Positions 7,762 through 17,951 of a stretch of DNA of 64,000 nucleotides are shown here, piece after piece. The DNA lies in NCBI GenBank assembly GCA_021780105.1, contig JAJXZJ010000022.1:1-64000 (forward strand). Direction: 5' to 3'. Position numbers and translations under genes: made by a program. How positions within the stretch are numbered: the stretch's first letter is position 1; each line of letters opens with the position of its first letter. The notes beneath the pieces are model-generated. The model was not told the origin of the DNA and ran no database searches. It saw nothing but the letters and a program-made list of their open reading frames with translations. Source of the stretch: a bacterium (GTDB lineage: Bacteria; Verrucomicrobiota; Verrucomicrobiia; Limisphaerales; J093).

Positions 7762-10161
7762 TTACTCCGGCAACAAAACGTAGCTTTCGCGGGCCTTGGT
7801 CGGAAATTCAATGACGCCGGCCGCGGGCTGGCTGACCTTGAGCGGCCGGCCTTTGCCGCCGACGAGCACCTTGACCGGCTGCGCCGTGCGAACGCGGCAG
7901 GTGTTGCCGAGGAGCGATTCGATCCGCGCCGAGGCGAGGTTGTCGTTGTGCCAGGCGATGTCCACCTGGAAGCCGCCGCGGGCGCGCAGGCCCTTCACGC
8001 TGCCGTCGGCCCACGCCTTCGGTTTGGCAGGCAGCAGATCGAGTTCGCCGTTCTGGCTTTGCAGCAGCATTTCGCAGATGCCGGCCTCGCCGCCGAAGTT
8101 GCCGTCAATCTGGAACGGCGGGTGCAAGTCGAACAGGTTCGGCGCCGTGCTCTTGCGGAGGAGCGCCAGGAGGTTGTCGTAGGCTTGCTCGCCATCGTCG
8201 AGATGCGCCCAGAAATTGATGATCCACGCCCGGCTCCAGCCGGTGTGGCCGCCGCCGTATTTGAGGCGACGCTCGATGGTCGCGCGCGCCGCCTTCGCGA
8301 GTTCCAGCGTGCCGTGGACGGTGATCTCCTTGCCGGGGAACAAGGCGAAGAGTTGCGACATGTGCCGGTGCCCCGGCTCCGGCTCGTCGTAGTCCTCGGA
8401 CCATTCCATGATCTGCCCGTGCTTGCCGATCTGGAGCGGCGGCAGGCGCTTCATCGTGGCCTGCAACTTCGCGCTGAAGTCGGCGTCCGTCTTCAACACG
8501 GCGGCGGCGGCGATGCAGTTGTTGAACAGGTCGCGGATGATTTCGTGGTCCATTGTCGGCCCCATGCACAGGCCGCCGATCTTGCCGTTCGGCAGGCGGT
8601 AGGTGTTTTCCGGCGACGTGGACGGCCCGCTGACAAGACGGCCTTTCGGGTCTTCCACCAGCCAGTCGAGCATGAACTCGGCGGCCTCCTTCATCGTCGG
8701 GTAGGCGCGCTGGGCGAGAAACTCCTTGTCGCCGGTGAAGGCGTAGTGTTCCCAAAGGTCCTGGCACAGCCACGCGGCACCCATCGGCCAGAGGCCCCAG
8801 CCGGCGCCGTCCGCGGGCGTGGTGAAGCCCCAGACATCGGTGAGATGGTGCGCGACGAAACCGCGGCAGCCGTAGTCAACCTTCGCCGTCTGGCGGCCGG
8901 ATTCGCGCAGTGACTCGATCAGCTCGAACAACGGCAGGTGACATTCGCCCAGGTTCGCGACCTCGACCGGCCAGTAATTCATTTCGACATTGATGTTCAA
9001 ATGGTAGTCCGCGTTCCACGGCGGGTTCATGCCTTCGGCCCACATGCCCTGCAAATTCGCCGGCAGGCCGCCCGGCCGCGAACAGGAAATCATCAAATAC
9101 CGACCGAACTGGAAGTAGAGCGCCAGCAGTTGCGGGTCCACGCCGCCGGCCTGGACGGCGGCCAGGCGCTCGTCGGTCGGCCTGGCCGCGGCGTCCCCGG
9201 AACCGCCCAGATCGAGCGATACGCGGTCGAACAGCGATTGGTAGTCCTTGAGGTGCGCAGCCAGCAGTTCCGGGTAACGTCTTTTCGCGGCCCTGGCGAG
9301 CTGGTCCTTGATGACCTCCTCCGGATCCTGGCCGCCGAAGGTGGTGGCCGCGGCGAGCATGAGCGTGACCGCGTTGGCACCGCGGACTTCAAGCCGGCGG
9401 GTGGGCGTGAAAATTTTGCCGCCTTCGGCCATGGCCTTGAGCACGACACGGTATTCGAGGCCGTTGCCGCGATCAATCTGGCCTTCCATGACCAACTGGT
9501 CCGGCGCGCGAGTGGCGGTCATGAAGTCCTGCTCGCGGTCCAGCAAGGCAAACAGCGTGAGGCCGCCCGGCTTGCTGCACGTGAGCCGCATCACGATCAC
9601 CTGGTCCGCGTGACTGGAAAAAATCTCGCGGGTGTAAAGCGCGTCGCCAACGCGATAGCTGATGCGGACCACGCCGGTGGCGAGGTCCAAATCCCGCCGG
9701 TAATCCGTGGCGCCCGCCTGGCCGGTGAACTGGATGCGCAGGTCGCCGAGCGATTCGTAGGGTTTCACGGTCATCGGCCGGCCCATCATTTTCTCGTTGG
9801 CAAGCTGCACGGCCTCGTCGGGCCTGCCCTCAAACAGCAGGCGACGCACTTCGGGCAGGGCCTTGAGGGCATCGGGGTTGGTGGTGTCGCGCGGGCCGCC
9901 GGACCAAAGCGTGTCCTCGTTGAGCTGCAAATGCTCGTTCTCGACGCCGCCAAAAATCATCGCGCCGAGGCGGCCGTTGCCGATCGGGAAGGCCTCGCGC
10001 TCCCAGTTGGTGGCCGGCCGGGTGAACCAGATTTTCAAATCGCCGGCCGGCGCGGGGGCGGGTTTGGACGCGGCCGCCAAGGAGGCCAGCAGGCCGGCGC
10101 CAACCGCGAAGCCGACGAGCAGGCGAAAACGCGACCAACCCAACGAGAGGATCTGCTTCAT
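7762..10161 (-). CDS. Secreted GH95 alpha-L-fucosidase
   Basis: A 799-residue protein with an Ala-rich signal peptide ([19 protein letters not shown]) and the GH95 N-terminal hallmark [16 protein letters not shown] followed by [13 protein letters not shown]; later [21 protein letters not shown], seen here as [12 protein letters not shown] and [13 protein letters not shown], lies in the (alpha/alpha)6 catalytic domain. GH95 enzymes remove alpha-1,2-L-fucose (some act on L-galactose) from glycans. The ATG at 10161 is chosen because the signal peptide follows directly; the frame stays open 35 codons further upstream without a sensible leader. It is transcribed divergently from the large exoprotein at 10290. 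Confidence 0.93.
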   Translation of the reverse strand: MKQILSLGWSRFRLLVGFAVGAGLLASLAAASKPAPAPAGDLKIWFTRPATNWEREAFPIGNGRLGAMIFGGVENEHLQLNEDTLWSGGPRDTTNPDALKALPEVRRLLFEGRPDEAVQLANEKMMGRPMTVKPYESLGDLRIQFTGQAGATDYRRDLDLATGVVRISYRVGDALYTREIFSSHADQVIVMRLTCSKPGGLTLFALLDREQDFMTATRAPDQLVMEGQIDRGNGLEYRVVLKAMAEGGKIFTPTRRLEVRGANAVTLMLAAATTFGGQDPEEVIKDQLARAAKRRYPELLAAHLKDYQSLFDRVSLDLGGSGDAAARPTDERLAAVQAGGVDPQLLALYFQFGRYLMISCSRPGGLPANLQGMWAEGMNPPWNADYHLNINVEMNYWPVEVANLGECHLPLFELIESLRESGRQTAKVDYGCRGFVAHHLTDVWGFTTPADGAGWGLWPMGAAWLCQDLWEHYAFTGDKEFLAQRAYPTMKEAAEFMLDWLVEDPKGRLVSGPSTSPENTYRLPNGKIGGLCMGPTMDHEIIRDLFNNCIAAAAVLKTDADFSAKLQATMKRLPPLQIGKHGQIMEWSEDYDEPEPGHRHMSQLFALFPGKEITVHGTLELAKAARATIERRLKYGGGHTGWSRAWIINFWAHLDDGEQAYDNLLALLRKSTAPNLFDLHPPFQIDGNFGGEAGICEMLLQSQNGELDLLPAKPKAWADGSVKGLRARGGFQVDIAWHNDNLASARIESLLGNTCRVRTAQPVKVLVGGKGRPLKVSQPAAGVIEFPTKARESYVLLPE

Positions 10162-10163
10162 GA

Positions 10164-10178
10164 CGGAAACCGTTTCCG
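10164..10178. promoter_or_regulatory. 15-bp palindrome next to the GH95 start (LacI-type operator candidate)
   Basis: CGGAAAC-C-GTTTCCG is a perfect 7-bp inverted repeat around one base, ending 3 bp before the GH95 start codon in the divergent spacer. LacI/GalR-family sugar regulators bind A/T-rich arms around CG, so an operator is possible; no cognate regulator is in the window. Confidence 0.3.
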
Positions 10179-10289
10179 AATTCAGCGCACGCGTCAAGCC
10201 TGCGACTGGCTGGAGCGATCCGCCGCACAAATTCGGCCTTGAACAAAGAGCAATTTGTAACATCATCCGCTCAATTCTGTTTGAACATT

Positions 10290-12929
10290 ATGAACGCATT
10301 GGCTCGGTGTTTCCTTCGGCTCCCCGCCACCGCTCTCCTCGCTCTGTTGGAACTATCCACCCAGGGTGCCTCACTGACGGTCTCGCCCGCCGCGGTCAGC
10401 AACACCTACAGCGGAACCATCACGCTCCAAGTCACTGGCTTGTCCGCCGGCAGTTCGGTCGTAGTCCAGAAGTATCTTGATATCAATGCGAACGGTGTTG
10501 TTGACGCAAACGATCTGTTGGTGCAGCAGTTTTCGCTGACGGACGGACAGCCGGGAATGGTCATTGGAGGCGTGACCAACATCAACGTTCCCGGTGACAC
10601 GGACGGCGCCGCCAACGGGCAGATCACCGCCACGCTGAATTTCCCCAGCGGTGACCCCTCGCAGAAGATCATTGGGAAATATCTGTTCGCGCTTTCCAGT
10701 CCGGCCGGCCAATCTACGAGCGCTTTGACCATCACCAATTTCCCCTACGCGCAGAAAATCACCGGCACCGTCGTCAGTCACGGCACCAACGTGCCCAACG
10801 CCGTGGTCATTCTATTCCCGCCGCCAAGGAGCGCCGATAGCGGGCCAGGCAATCCCGTGGCGCTCGCCGTGGCAAACAACACCGGCAGTTACACCATCCA
10901 GGCACCGGCGGGGAGCTACGTGCCGCTGGCATCCAAGAACGATTACGTCGCTAGTTTTGCTGCTTCGCCAATGCTTGCTTTGGGCAGCGGCCAGACGATC
11001 ACCACCAATCTGGTTCTCACCAACGCCACGGCGAGCATTTCGGGCAAACTGGTTGACCTGAATAGCGGCGCCGGCATTCCGGGTATTTTCATCGGAAACG
11101 GTTCCAGCTCGGGGTTCCTCGCCACCTACAGCACGGACGGCAACGGCAGTTTCACGGAAAGGGTCACAGCCGATTATTGGAGCCTGGATGGGGCACCTTC
11201 CGGACTTATGCTGCATGGTTATGTTGGCTATAACGGCTCCACGAACATCAACACCACCGGCGGGAGCGTGTCGGGCCTCGTGTTTCCCTTCCCCAAGGCC
11301 ACGGCGCTGTTTTACGGCACGATCAAGGACGCCAACAACCTTCCCTTGGCTGGAATTGATGTCTATGCCAGCGACAACAACGGCGAGTATTCGGCGGATG
11401 GTTACTCGGATGCGAACGGGAACTACGCCGTCGGCGTTTTGGGCGGCTTGAGCGACGATTCGTGGCAGGTGGGGGTGGATACCGGCACCGGCAATCCCGT
11501 GAATTACATCTTCTCGCAACCGGCGTTCGTCCAAAACGGCGGCACCAATCTCAATGCCAGCCAGGCCGTCCGCGCGGATTTTACCGCCCTCCTCGCGACG
11601 AACCAAATCAGCGGCAACGTCAAATTCAACGGCACGAACCTCGTCGGCGTGGGCGTGTATGCCTATGCCACGATCAACGGCACCGACTACAACGTCTATA
11701 CCGACACGGACGCCAACGGCAATTACTCCTTCAACGTGGGCAACGGGAATTGGAGCGTTGGTGTCAATGCCAACGGCGGTAATGACAGTCTGGACGCCAT
11801 TATCGGCGCCGGCAATTACGCCTTCCCACAGAATCAGACTGTCACCATCGCCAACAACAACGGCACGGCCAACTTCAACATTCAGAGCTGCAGCGGGGTT
11901 CAGATCATCACAACCAGCCTGCCGGACGGTCAGGTGGGCAGCTTCTACAACCAGTGGCTCCAGGCCTCAAGTTGCAGTGGCAATATCAACTGGTCGTTGA
12001 ATGACCCGCAGGATTTTCCACCGGGTCTGAATTTAAATTCCAGCGGAGAAATCGACGGCACGCCCGCCAGCGCCGGCACCTATCATTTTTCCGTCCACGT
12101 GGATGATGGCAACGGCCACTCAGCGAATCAGAACCTGTCGCTTACCGTCGCCTCCGTTTCGCAGCCGCTGCAGTTGACGACGACCTGGCTGCCGCAAGGG
12201 ACGAACACGGAGTTTTACAGCCAGACATTGCAGGCGTTCGGCGGACAACCGCCATACACCTGGTCGCTCGCGCCGTATTCGGGCGCGTTGCCGCCGACTC
12301 TGTCGTTGTCGTCCGGCGGCGTGCTGTCCGGCACCCTGGCGACCAATGGCGCGTTTTACTTCTTCGTGCGCGTGACCGACGCCGCGCAGGACTATGTGGA
12401 TTCGTCGCCAGCGCTCTACTTGTATATTGTTAATCCGTCGCTTCCGCTGCAAATCACGACCACGTCCCTGTCGAGCGCTACGGTTGGCATCGGCTACACA
12501 AATCAATTCACGGTCACTGGCGGCCAGCCGCCCTATCAATGGTCACTCGCGCTGGGCTCCGCCAACCTGCCGGCGAACCTCACCCTTGCCGCGGATGGCG
12601 CCTTGTCCGGCGTTCCCGCTGTTGCGGGCGATTTCCCGTTCATCGTGCAAGTTGTGGATAGCCTCCAAACCGCCGCCACCGCGCCACTGTCGTTGCACGT
12701 AACCGCGTCCGCGGCACCAACGCTCGCTGTCGCCAGCATGCCGGTCAACGGCCAGCTTCAACTCCGGATCGGCGGAAATCCCGGACAGACCTACGCCCTC
12801 CAATACTCGCTCGATTTGAGCCGGTGGCAGCAACTGCTGACCACCAATGCGCCGGCCGGCACATTCACAGTCACGGACACCGCGGCGACCAACGCCTTCC
12901 GGTTCTATCGCGTCGTGACGGGACCTTGA
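10290..12929 (+). CDS. Large secreted protein with carboxypeptidase-regulatory-like and putative-Ig repeats
   Basis: An 879-residue secreted protein. After a signal peptide (FLRLPATALLALLELSTQGA) comes a beta-rich region with a Ca-binding-like DINANGVVDAND loop, then about four CarboxypepD_reg-like modules (recurring 'ISGKLVDLNSGAGIPG' and 'DANGNY' motifs, residues about 150-530), then three He_PIG-type Ig repeats (about 540-810; GEIDGTPASAGTYHF, GVLSGTLATNGAFYF, GALSGVPAVAGDFPF), and a C-terminal domain (PGQTYALQYSLDLSRW ... FYRV). No catalytic motif is visible. It probably acts outside the cell in binding or adhesion. ATG 10290 is chosen for its signal peptide; divergent from GH95. Confidence 0.8.
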   Translation: MNALARCFLRLPATALLALLELSTQGASLTVSPAAVSNTYSGTITLQVTGLSAGSSVVVQKYLDINANGVVDANDLLVQQFSLTDGQPGMVIGGVTNINVPGDTDGAANGQITATLNFPSGDPSQKIIGKYLFALSSPAGQSTSALTITNFPYAQKITGTVVSHGTNVPNAVVILFPPPRSADSGPGNPVALAVANNTGSYTIQAPAGSYVPLASKNDYVASFAASPMLALGSGQTITTNLVLTNATASISGKLVDLNSGAGIPGIFIGNGSSSGFLATYSTDGNGSFTERVTADYWSLDGAPSGLMLHGYVGYNGSTNINTTGGSVSGLVFPFPKATALFYGTIKDANNLPLAGIDVYASDNNGEYSADGYSDANGNYAVGVLGGLSDDSWQVGVDTGTGNPVNYIFSQPAFVQNGGTNLNASQAVRADFTALLATNQISGNVKFNGTNLVGVGVYAYATINGTDYNVYTDTDANGNYSFNVGNGNWSVGVNANGGNDSLDAIIGAGNYAFPQNQTVTIANNNGTANFNIQSCSGVQIITTSLPDGQVGSFYNQWLQASSCSGNINWSLNDPQDFPPGLNLNSSGEIDGTPASAGTYHFSVHVDDGNGHSANQNLSLTVASVSQPLQLTTTWLPQGTNTEFYSQTLQAFGGQPPYTWSLAPYSGALPPTLSLSSGGVLSGTLATNGAFYFFVRVTDAAQDYVDSSPALYLYIVNPSLPLQITTTSLSSATVGIGYTNQFTVTGGQPPYQWSLALGSANLPANLTLAADGALSGVPAVAGDFPFIVQVVDSLQTAATAPLSLHVTASAAPTLAVASMPVNGQLQLRIGGNPGQTYALQYSLDLSRWQQLLTTNAPAGTFTVTDTAATNAFRFYRVVTGP

Positions 12930-12986
12930 GATTGCTGCCACGGGAAGCGCGTTGACGCGCTGCGCCGTCGGCTGATAGTTGGCCAC

Positions 12987-14873
12987 ATGAAACGTTGCCG
13001 CTGCCGTCTTGCCACGCTGGCCAGCCTCGTCGGGTTGCTCCTGACCGCCCACGCGCAAACGAACCCGCCCAAGCTTGCTCTACAGGCACGGTTGGATCTC
13101 AACGCCAGCGCCAGCGTCACGGCGCTCAACGACGGCGTGAGCGGGTTGGGCGACGGCGCCGTGGACCGGCAGACGTGGCTCACGCCGGACCAGCAGCCGC
13201 TGACCTACACGGTCAATTTCCCCATCGTCCGGTTCGCGTGGGACGAGTGCGCGCTGCAATTCACGCCGCAAAAGAGCGGGACGGTCACGCTCACGCTGCG
13301 GGGGCCGTGGGAGGAAGTGGTCGCCGGCAGCGGCAACCTCTTCAAGGAGGAAGTGTTGTGGGATGCGTTCACGGCCACGGGCGCGACGCTGCGGAACGGG
13401 AGTTTTGAACAGATCGCCGGCAGCAGCATCACCTACTGGAGCGGCGGCGTCTCGCAACCGGGCACCACGAACGTGCCGGCCGTGGACGGCCTGCGCGCGG
13501 GCCGCTCGTGGCACAACAATCCGCTGGTGCAAACCGTGGTCGTGACCGGCGGCGTGCCGGTGACGCTGCATTTCTGGGCGCGTGCCGTGGTCCCGGCCGG
13601 GTTCACGGACATGACGCCGATTGCCGACCCGGATTCGCCGGCGCGCCAGACCGCGCGGCATTTCATGCGCGGCGTGAACTTCGGCAATTTCCTTGAAGCG
13701 CCGCCCAACACCTGGGGCACGGTTGTGGACACGGACCGCGACTTCGCCACGGCCCGCGCGGAGGGTTTCGACCACGTCCGCCTGCCGATCGCCTGGCAAT
13801 GGTCCGCCGGCCCGGCGCCGGCCTTCACACTCGCCAGCAGCATTTTCACCCGCGTGGACGGCCTCGTCGCCAGCGCCACCAACCACGACCTCGGCATCAT
13901 CCTGGACTTCCACGGCTACGACCAATTCATGACCAACGCCCCGGCGCTGACCAACCAGTTCCTCGCCATCTGGCGCCAGGTGGCGGCGCATTACTCGAAT
14001 GCCCCGCCGACCGTGGTGTTCGAGTTGCTCAACGAACCGAACGGCCTCGCGACGACGGCGTTCATGAACTCGCTTTACGCCGAGGCCATCCGCGAAATCC
14101 GCCTCACCAACCCGCAGCGCACGATCTTCGTCGAGCCCGGCAACTGGGGCGCGGTGACCGAGTTGAACGCGTTGCTGCTGCCGGACAACGACCGCAACCT
14201 CATCGTCACCGTCCACTCCTACGATCCCATGTTGTTCACGCACCAGGGCGCGACGTGGCCCGGCCCGGACTACGCAACCGTGGGCACGGTGTTCCCCGGC
14301 CCGCCCGCCATTCCGCTGGCGCCCGCAGCCGGCGTCGGCGCGTGGGCGTCAAACTGGTTCGCAGCCTACAACACGCTGCCGGCTGCGCAAAATCCCAGCA
14401 GCCCGCTGGCCTTCACCGGCCATCTCAAGCTCGCCAAACAGTGGTCGGATTACTTCGGCCGGCCAGTGCATCTGGGCGAATTCGGCGCGTATGAAAAAGC
14501 CGACCCGCGGTCGCGTGTGAACTTCTATGCTGCGATGCGGTCCGCGCTCGACTCGCTGGGCATCGGCTGGGCGATCTGGGACTGGAAGGCGGGCTTCCAC
14601 TATCTCAACGCCACCACATTTCAGCCAGACCCGCCGGGAATGCGCGAGGCTCTGTTCCCCGCGCCGGTGCTGCGCAGCGCCGCGCCGGGTGCGATCGAAT
14701 TCGACGCGGCCGCCGCCAAAACCTACCTCGTCGAGCGACGACTTTCGCTGTTGCCGATGGACGGTTGGCAGCCGCTGGCTACGCAGACGCTCGCGATGCC
14801 GACGTTCGATTTCAGCGACGGCGACACGAACGCCAACCGCGAAGCATTCTACCGCGTCGAGTGGTTGAAATAG
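12987..14873 (+). CDS. Secreted GH5-like endoglucanase/cellulase
   Basis: A 628-residue protein: signal peptide ([16 protein letters not shown]), an N-terminal beta-sandwich region of about 200 residues, and a GH5 TIM barrel starting at [15 protein letters not shown]. Family markers are [11 protein letters not shown], a LLNEPNG segment carrying the acid/base Glu, and [12 protein letters not shown] carrying the nucleophile Glu, with HSYDP between them. The C-terminal 60 residues ([17 protein letters not shown] ... FYRVEWL) match the FYR tail domain of other secreted proteins here. It likely hydrolyses beta-glucans outside the cell. It starts 57 bp after the preceding exoprotein and may be co-transcribed with it. 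Confidence 0.88.
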   Translation: MKRCRCRLATLASLVGLLLTAHAQTNPPKLALQARLDLNASASVTALNDGVSGLGDGAVDRQTWLTPDQQPLTYTVNFPIVRFAWDECALQFTPQKSGTVTLTLRGPWEEVVAGSGNLFKEEVLWDAFTATGATLRNGSFEQIAGSSITYWSGGVSQPGTTNVPAVDGLRAGRSWHNNPLVQTVVVTGGVPVTLHFWARAVVPAGFTDMTPIADPDSPARQTARHFMRGVNFGNFLEAPPNTWGTVVDTDRDFATARAEGFDHVRLPIAWQWSAGPAPAFTLASSIFTRVDGLVASATNHDLGIILDFHGYDQFMTNAPALTNQFLAIWRQVAAHYSNAPPTVVFELLNEPNGLATTAFMNSLYAEAIREIRLTNPQRTIFVEPGNWGAVTELNALLLPDNDRNLIVTVHSYDPMLFTHQGATWPGPDYATVGTVFPGPPAIPLAPAAGVGAWASNWFAAYNTLPAAQNPSSPLAFTGHLKLAKQWSDYFGRPVHLGEFGAYEKADPRSRVNFYAAMRSALDSLGIGWAIWDWKAGFHYLNATTFQPDPPGMREALFPAPVLRSAAPGAIEFDAAAAKTYLVERRLSLLPMDGWQPLATQTLAMPTFDFSDGDTNANREAFYRVEWLK

Positions 14874-15108
14874 GAAACGTGACTGCTCACCGCAGCAGAC
14901 GGGACTTCAGCGGGCTTCGGCTGGTTTGGCCGTCGGCGCGTGCGCCGGGCGTCCGTAAACGCGCTCGTAAGCGCGGCAAAACGGGCAGCCAGAACGCAGC
15001 GCCAGCTTGTTGCTTCCGTGCGCGACGGCAAACAGGACAGTTCGCACAAACCTTGGCCAAGGCACGATCAAGTTGACCGGAAGCGTACGCACTCATGGGA
15101 GGTTTTGA

Positions 15109-15951
15109 TCAGCGTTCAAAAACGAAACGGGTGCCGACCACGCACGCGCCGCAGCGGCCGGGAAACGCGGTCCACAGCCGGGCGACCGCCGCCGGTCCCG
15201 TGCAGTGACCGGGAACAATTCGCTGAACGTTCCAGTCGCGCAGCGCCGCAATGGTTTTCTCCAGGCGCTCCGGCGAGGCGAACAACAAGTGCATTCCGCC
15301 TATGACCGTGTGAATCGGTCGGCCATTGGTGTGCCGGCGCACGTGGTCGAGCGTGTTCACGACGCCGGCGTGGGCGCAGCCGAGGATCACCACCAACCCG
15401 TCGCGCGTGTCGAAGAACAGCGCCTGGTCGTCGCGCAACAGATCGGGCTGCGTGCCGGCTTCATCAAGAAAAAACGCGCCGCCGGTGTCCTCGAAATCGC
15501 TGCGCTGCGGGATTTCGCCCGTCACGAAAATGCCGTCGAAGATTTCCGTGAAGCCGGTCGTGTTTACCACGACAACGCCGTTTTCGCGCAGCGCCTGCGC
15601 ACTGGCGGCGGGCAGGCCCACCGGCCGGACATTGCGGTGCGTGTCGCGGGCGAACTTGGGCGCCAGCACGGCGGGATGGGCGAAAAGCCGGACAGTGGGC
15701 GCGAGCGGCAGCACGGCGGGCAGGCCGCCAGTGTGATCGTAGTGGCCGTGGCTCAGGACGATTGCCTGCGTGCCCGCCAGTGGGGTGCTGAGTTGCGCCG
15801 CGTTGGCGGCGATCAAATCGCTTTGGCCGGTGTCGAACAAAATCTGCCGGCCGCCGGTGCAGATCAGCACCGCCAGACCGTGTTCCGCGCGGAGACCGCG
15901 GAGATTGACCGTGTCCTCGACGAGCGTCGTGACCGTGATGGTTTCACTCAT
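15109..15951 (-). CDS. MBL-fold metallohydrolase (COG1237-like)
   Basis: A 280-residue metallo-beta-lactamase fold protein. The HXHXDH metal-binding motif appears as SHGHYDHTGG (about residues 67-76), with GCAHAGVVNT and GGMHLL downstream supplying further ligands, and a late PGHCTG. The architecture is that of the COG1237 group annotated as dihydropteridine-type RFAP-synthase-like hydrolases; the actual substrate is unknown. It overlaps the thioesterase gene by 8 bp, so the two form one operon under the sigma54-type promoter at 16435-16450. COG1237 genes often sit near NifX/MinD cluster genes in anaerobes, which fits this place. Confidence 0.85.
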   Translation of the reverse strand: MSETITVTTLVEDTVNLRGLRAEHGLAVLICTGGRQILFDTGQSDLIAANAAQLSTPLAGTQAIVLSHGHYDHTGGLPAVLPLAPTVRLFAHPAVLAPKFARDTHRNVRPVGLPAASAQALRENGVVVVNTTGFTEIFDGIFVTGEIPQRSDFEDTGGAFFLDEAGTQPDLLRDDQALFFDTRDGLVVILGCAHAGVVNTLDHVRRHTNGRPIHTVIGGMHLLFASPERLEKTIAALRDWNVQRIVPGHCTGPAAVARLWTAFPGRCGACVVGTRFVFER

Positions 15952-16414
15952 GCCGTGCCATGAACTTTGCCGTGGCCGTGGCCTTCACGCAATCATTCTG
16001 CCGGAGTTCGCTGCGCACCGCGCGCAGCCGGCCGAAGGCGTGTTCCAGCCACGCCCGCAGGCGGACTTCCGCGCCGATCTCCACCGGCGCCCGGTAACGG
16101 ACGCACAGTTCCCCGGTGACGGCGGCGCAGCCGTGGGCGAAGAGACAGTTCGTCATGGCGCCGTCGAGCAGCGCGGCAATCGCGCCGCCGTGCATCAACC
16201 CCGGATAACCTTCCAGCGCGGAATGGCCCAGAAACGCGGCGCTCACGCTGCCGTCGGGGTGGCAGACGAACTCCAGGCCGAAGCCCAGCGGATTGGACTG
16301 GCTGCACACCAGACAAAACGGATGGCTCGCGGCGCGCAGCGCGTCGAGTTGTTGCGGGCCGGCGACGGCCGTGGCCGTCACAGCCGGCAGTTGTGGGGAG
16401 GCATCACTCGCCAT
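15944..16414 (-). CDS. PaaI-like hotdog thioesterase
   Basis: A 156-residue hotdog-fold protein with the PaaI signature YPGLMHGGAIAALLDGAM (about residues 69-86) and C-terminal VRYRAPVEIGAEVRL strands; acyl-CoA thioester hydrolysis is the likely activity. Two nearby Cys in FCLVCSQSNPLG are typical of a Cys-containing subgroup. It is the first gene of a two-gene operon, starting about 10 bp after the predicted transcription start of a sigma54-type promoter, and overlaps the MBL hydrolase gene by 8 bp. It is divergent from the sigma54 activator gene. Confidence 0.85.
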   Translation of the reverse strand: MASDASPQLPAVTATAVAGPQQLDALRAASHPFCLVCSQSNPLGFGLEFVCHPDGSVSAAFLGHSALEGYPGLMHGGAIAALLDGAMTNCLFAHGCAAVTGELCVRYRAPVEIGAEVRLRAWLEHAFGRLRAVRSELRQNDCVKATATAKFMARHE

Positions 16415-16434
16415 GTACTTCGCCGGAAGGTGAA

Positions 16435-16450
16435 AGCAAAGTCAGTGCCA
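16435..16450 (-). promoter_or_regulatory. Consensus sigma54 (-24/-12) promoter of the thioesterase-MBL operon
   Basis: On the minus strand the sequence reads CTGGCAC-TGACT-TTGCTTT, an exact match to the YTGGCAC-N5-TTGCW sigma54 consensus with GG and GC ten bases apart. Transcription would start near 16424, giving a leader of about 10 nt, GGCGAAGTAC, whose GGCGAAG could serve as a ribosome site for the ATG at 16414. It lies in the spacer shared with the sigma54 activator gene. Two CGAATC direct repeats one helical turn apart (16455 and 16465) lie immediately upstream and may be protein sites. Confidence 0.75.
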
Positions 16451-16590
16451 GGGACGAATCATCGCGAATCCCGCAGAAATGGCCGGAACATTCGCATGCG
16501 CGGCCGATGCGGCGTGGCAATTTGCAAGCGCGCGGCCGCCGCCGGCTTTGTCGCTGGCGCAAATCTTCCGCCGCTTCTAAACTCGCCGTC

Positions 16591-17922
16591 ATGCTGAGCA
16601 ATCTGCTGGATTGCGTGCCCGACGGCGTGTTCACGGTGGATGCCGGCTGGCGGGTGACGTTTTTCAACCGCGCCGCCGAGCGCATCACCGGCATCCGGCG
16701 CGACGAAGCCGTGGGCCGCCGGTGCTGTGACGTGTTCCGCGCCAGCATTTGCGAGCACGCCTGCGCCTTGAAGCAGACGCTGGCCACGGGCCGGCCGGTG
16801 GTGAACAAGGTGGTTTACATCGTGGACGCCCAAGGCCAGAAGATTCCCATCAGCATTTCCACCGCGATTCTCAAGGACGAGCACGGCCGGGTCGCGGGTG
16901 GCGTGGAAAGTTTCCGCGATCTGCGCGTCGTCGCGGAGCTGCACCGCGAACTGGAGCAGCAACACTCCTTCGCCGACATCATCGGCCGGAGCGCGGCCGT
17001 GCGGCAGATTTTCGAAATCCTGCCGCAAATTGCCGAGAGCGACAGCACGGTGCTGCTCGAAGGCGCCAGCGGCACGGGCAAGGAGCTGTTCGCCCGCGCG
17101 CTGCACACGCTCTCCCGCCGCCGGCAAAAACGATTCGTTGCCCTCAACTGCGGCGCGTTGCCGGACAACCTGCTCGAATCGGAGTTGTTCGGCTACAAGG
17201 CCGGCGCGTTCACCGACGCCCGGCGCGACAAGCCGGGTCGGTTTGCCCGCGCGGAGGGCGGCACAATTTTCCTCGACGAAATCGGCGACATCTCGCCCGC
17301 CATGCAGGCGCGGTTGCTGCGCGTGTTGCAGGAGCGCGTCTATGAACCGCTCGGTGGGATCGAGCCGGTGAAAACCGATGTGCGCGTCATCGCGGCGACG
17401 AACAAGGATCTCGCCCAGCAGGTGCGCGACGGGCGCTTCCGCGAGGACCTGTTCTACCGCATTCACGTCATCCGCCTGGAACTGCCCCGCCTGCGCGACC
17501 GGCGGGAGGACATTCCGCTGCTGATTGACCACTTCGTCGCGCGGTTCAACCGGCTCAAAGGCAAGGACATCGTCAGCGTGTCCGACGACGTGCTGGCGCG
17601 CCTCATGGAACATCCGTTTCCCGGCAACGTGCGCGAGCTGGAAAACATCATCGAACACGCCTTTGTGCTGTGCCGCGGCGGCGTGATCGAGATGAAGCAT
17701 CTGCCGCCCGACTTGCGCGGGAACAGGCTCGGTGAGGCGTTGCGCCTGGGTGAGGCCATGACGCTGCGGGCGATGGAAAAACTCCTCATCGCCGACGCGC
17801 TCCGGCGTCACGGCGGCAGCCGCAAACTGGCGGCCCGCGAGCTGGGCATCAACGCCAGCACGCTCTTCCGCAAACTGAAGGAGTTCAAACAAATCACCGC
17901 GGCCAGGGCCGGCAAAGCCTGA
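16591..17922 (+). CDS. PAS - AAA+ - Fis sigma54-dependent activator with Cys-rich PAS domain
   Basis: A 443-residue enhancer-binding protein: PAS domain (1-110), AAA+ domain (about 128-355) with Walker A GASGTGKE (158-165), Walker B GGTIFLDEIGD (223-233), and a C-terminal Fis-type HTH (about 400-435, RKLAARELGINASTLFRKL). The sigma54-contacting loop reads GAFTDA rather than GAFTGA (205-210). The PAS domain carries Cys45, Cys46, Cys54 and Cys58 (RRCCDVFRASICEHAC), a spacing that could hold an Fe-S cluster or sense redox. The ATG at 16591 follows a 176-bp divergent spacer. By position and by analogy with ORP regulators it should control both the adjacent thioesterase operon and the NifX/MinD operon. 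Confidence 0.92.
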   Translation: MLSNLLDCVPDGVFTVDAGWRVTFFNRAAERITGIRRDEAVGRRCCDVFRASICEHACALKQTLATGRPVVNKVVYIVDAQGQKIPISISTAILKDEHGRVAGGVESFRDLRVVAELHRELEQQHSFADIIGRSAAVRQIFEILPQIAESDSTVLLEGASGTGKELFARALHTLSRRRQKRFVALNCGALPDNLLESELFGYKAGAFTDARRDKPGRFARAEGGTIFLDEIGDISPAMQARLLRVLQERVYEPLGGIEPVKTDVRVIAATNKDLAQQVRDGRFREDLFYRIHVIRLELPRLRDRREDIPLLIDHFVARFNRLKGKDIVSVSDDVLARLMEHPFPGNVRELENIIEHAFVLCRGGVIEMKHLPPDLRGNRLGEALRLGEAMTLRAMEKLLIADALRRHGGSRKLAARELGINASTLFRKLKEFKQITAARAGKA

Positions 17923-17951
17923 CCTTGGGTTTGCCGCGCGCCGGCCGCCAG

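Noticed and set aside
7606..10242. Two long plus-strand frames (7606-8913 and 8938-10242) opposite the fucosidase gene
   Set aside because: They are antisense shadows of GC-rich GH95 codons; their peptides are Arg/Val/Ala-rich without domain similarity, while the minus-strand GH95 is unmistakable.
13080..14243. 387-codon minus-strand frame opposite the GH5 gene
   Set aside because: Shadow frame with biased composition; GH5 catalytic motifs lie on the plus strand.
14907..15092. 61-codon minus-strand ORF with CPFCRAYERVYG in the gap after the GH5 gene
   Set aside because: A CPFC motif is suggestive of a thiol protein, but the ORF is short, has no signal or ribosome site and overlaps other shadow frames; the 235-bp gap is left unassigned.
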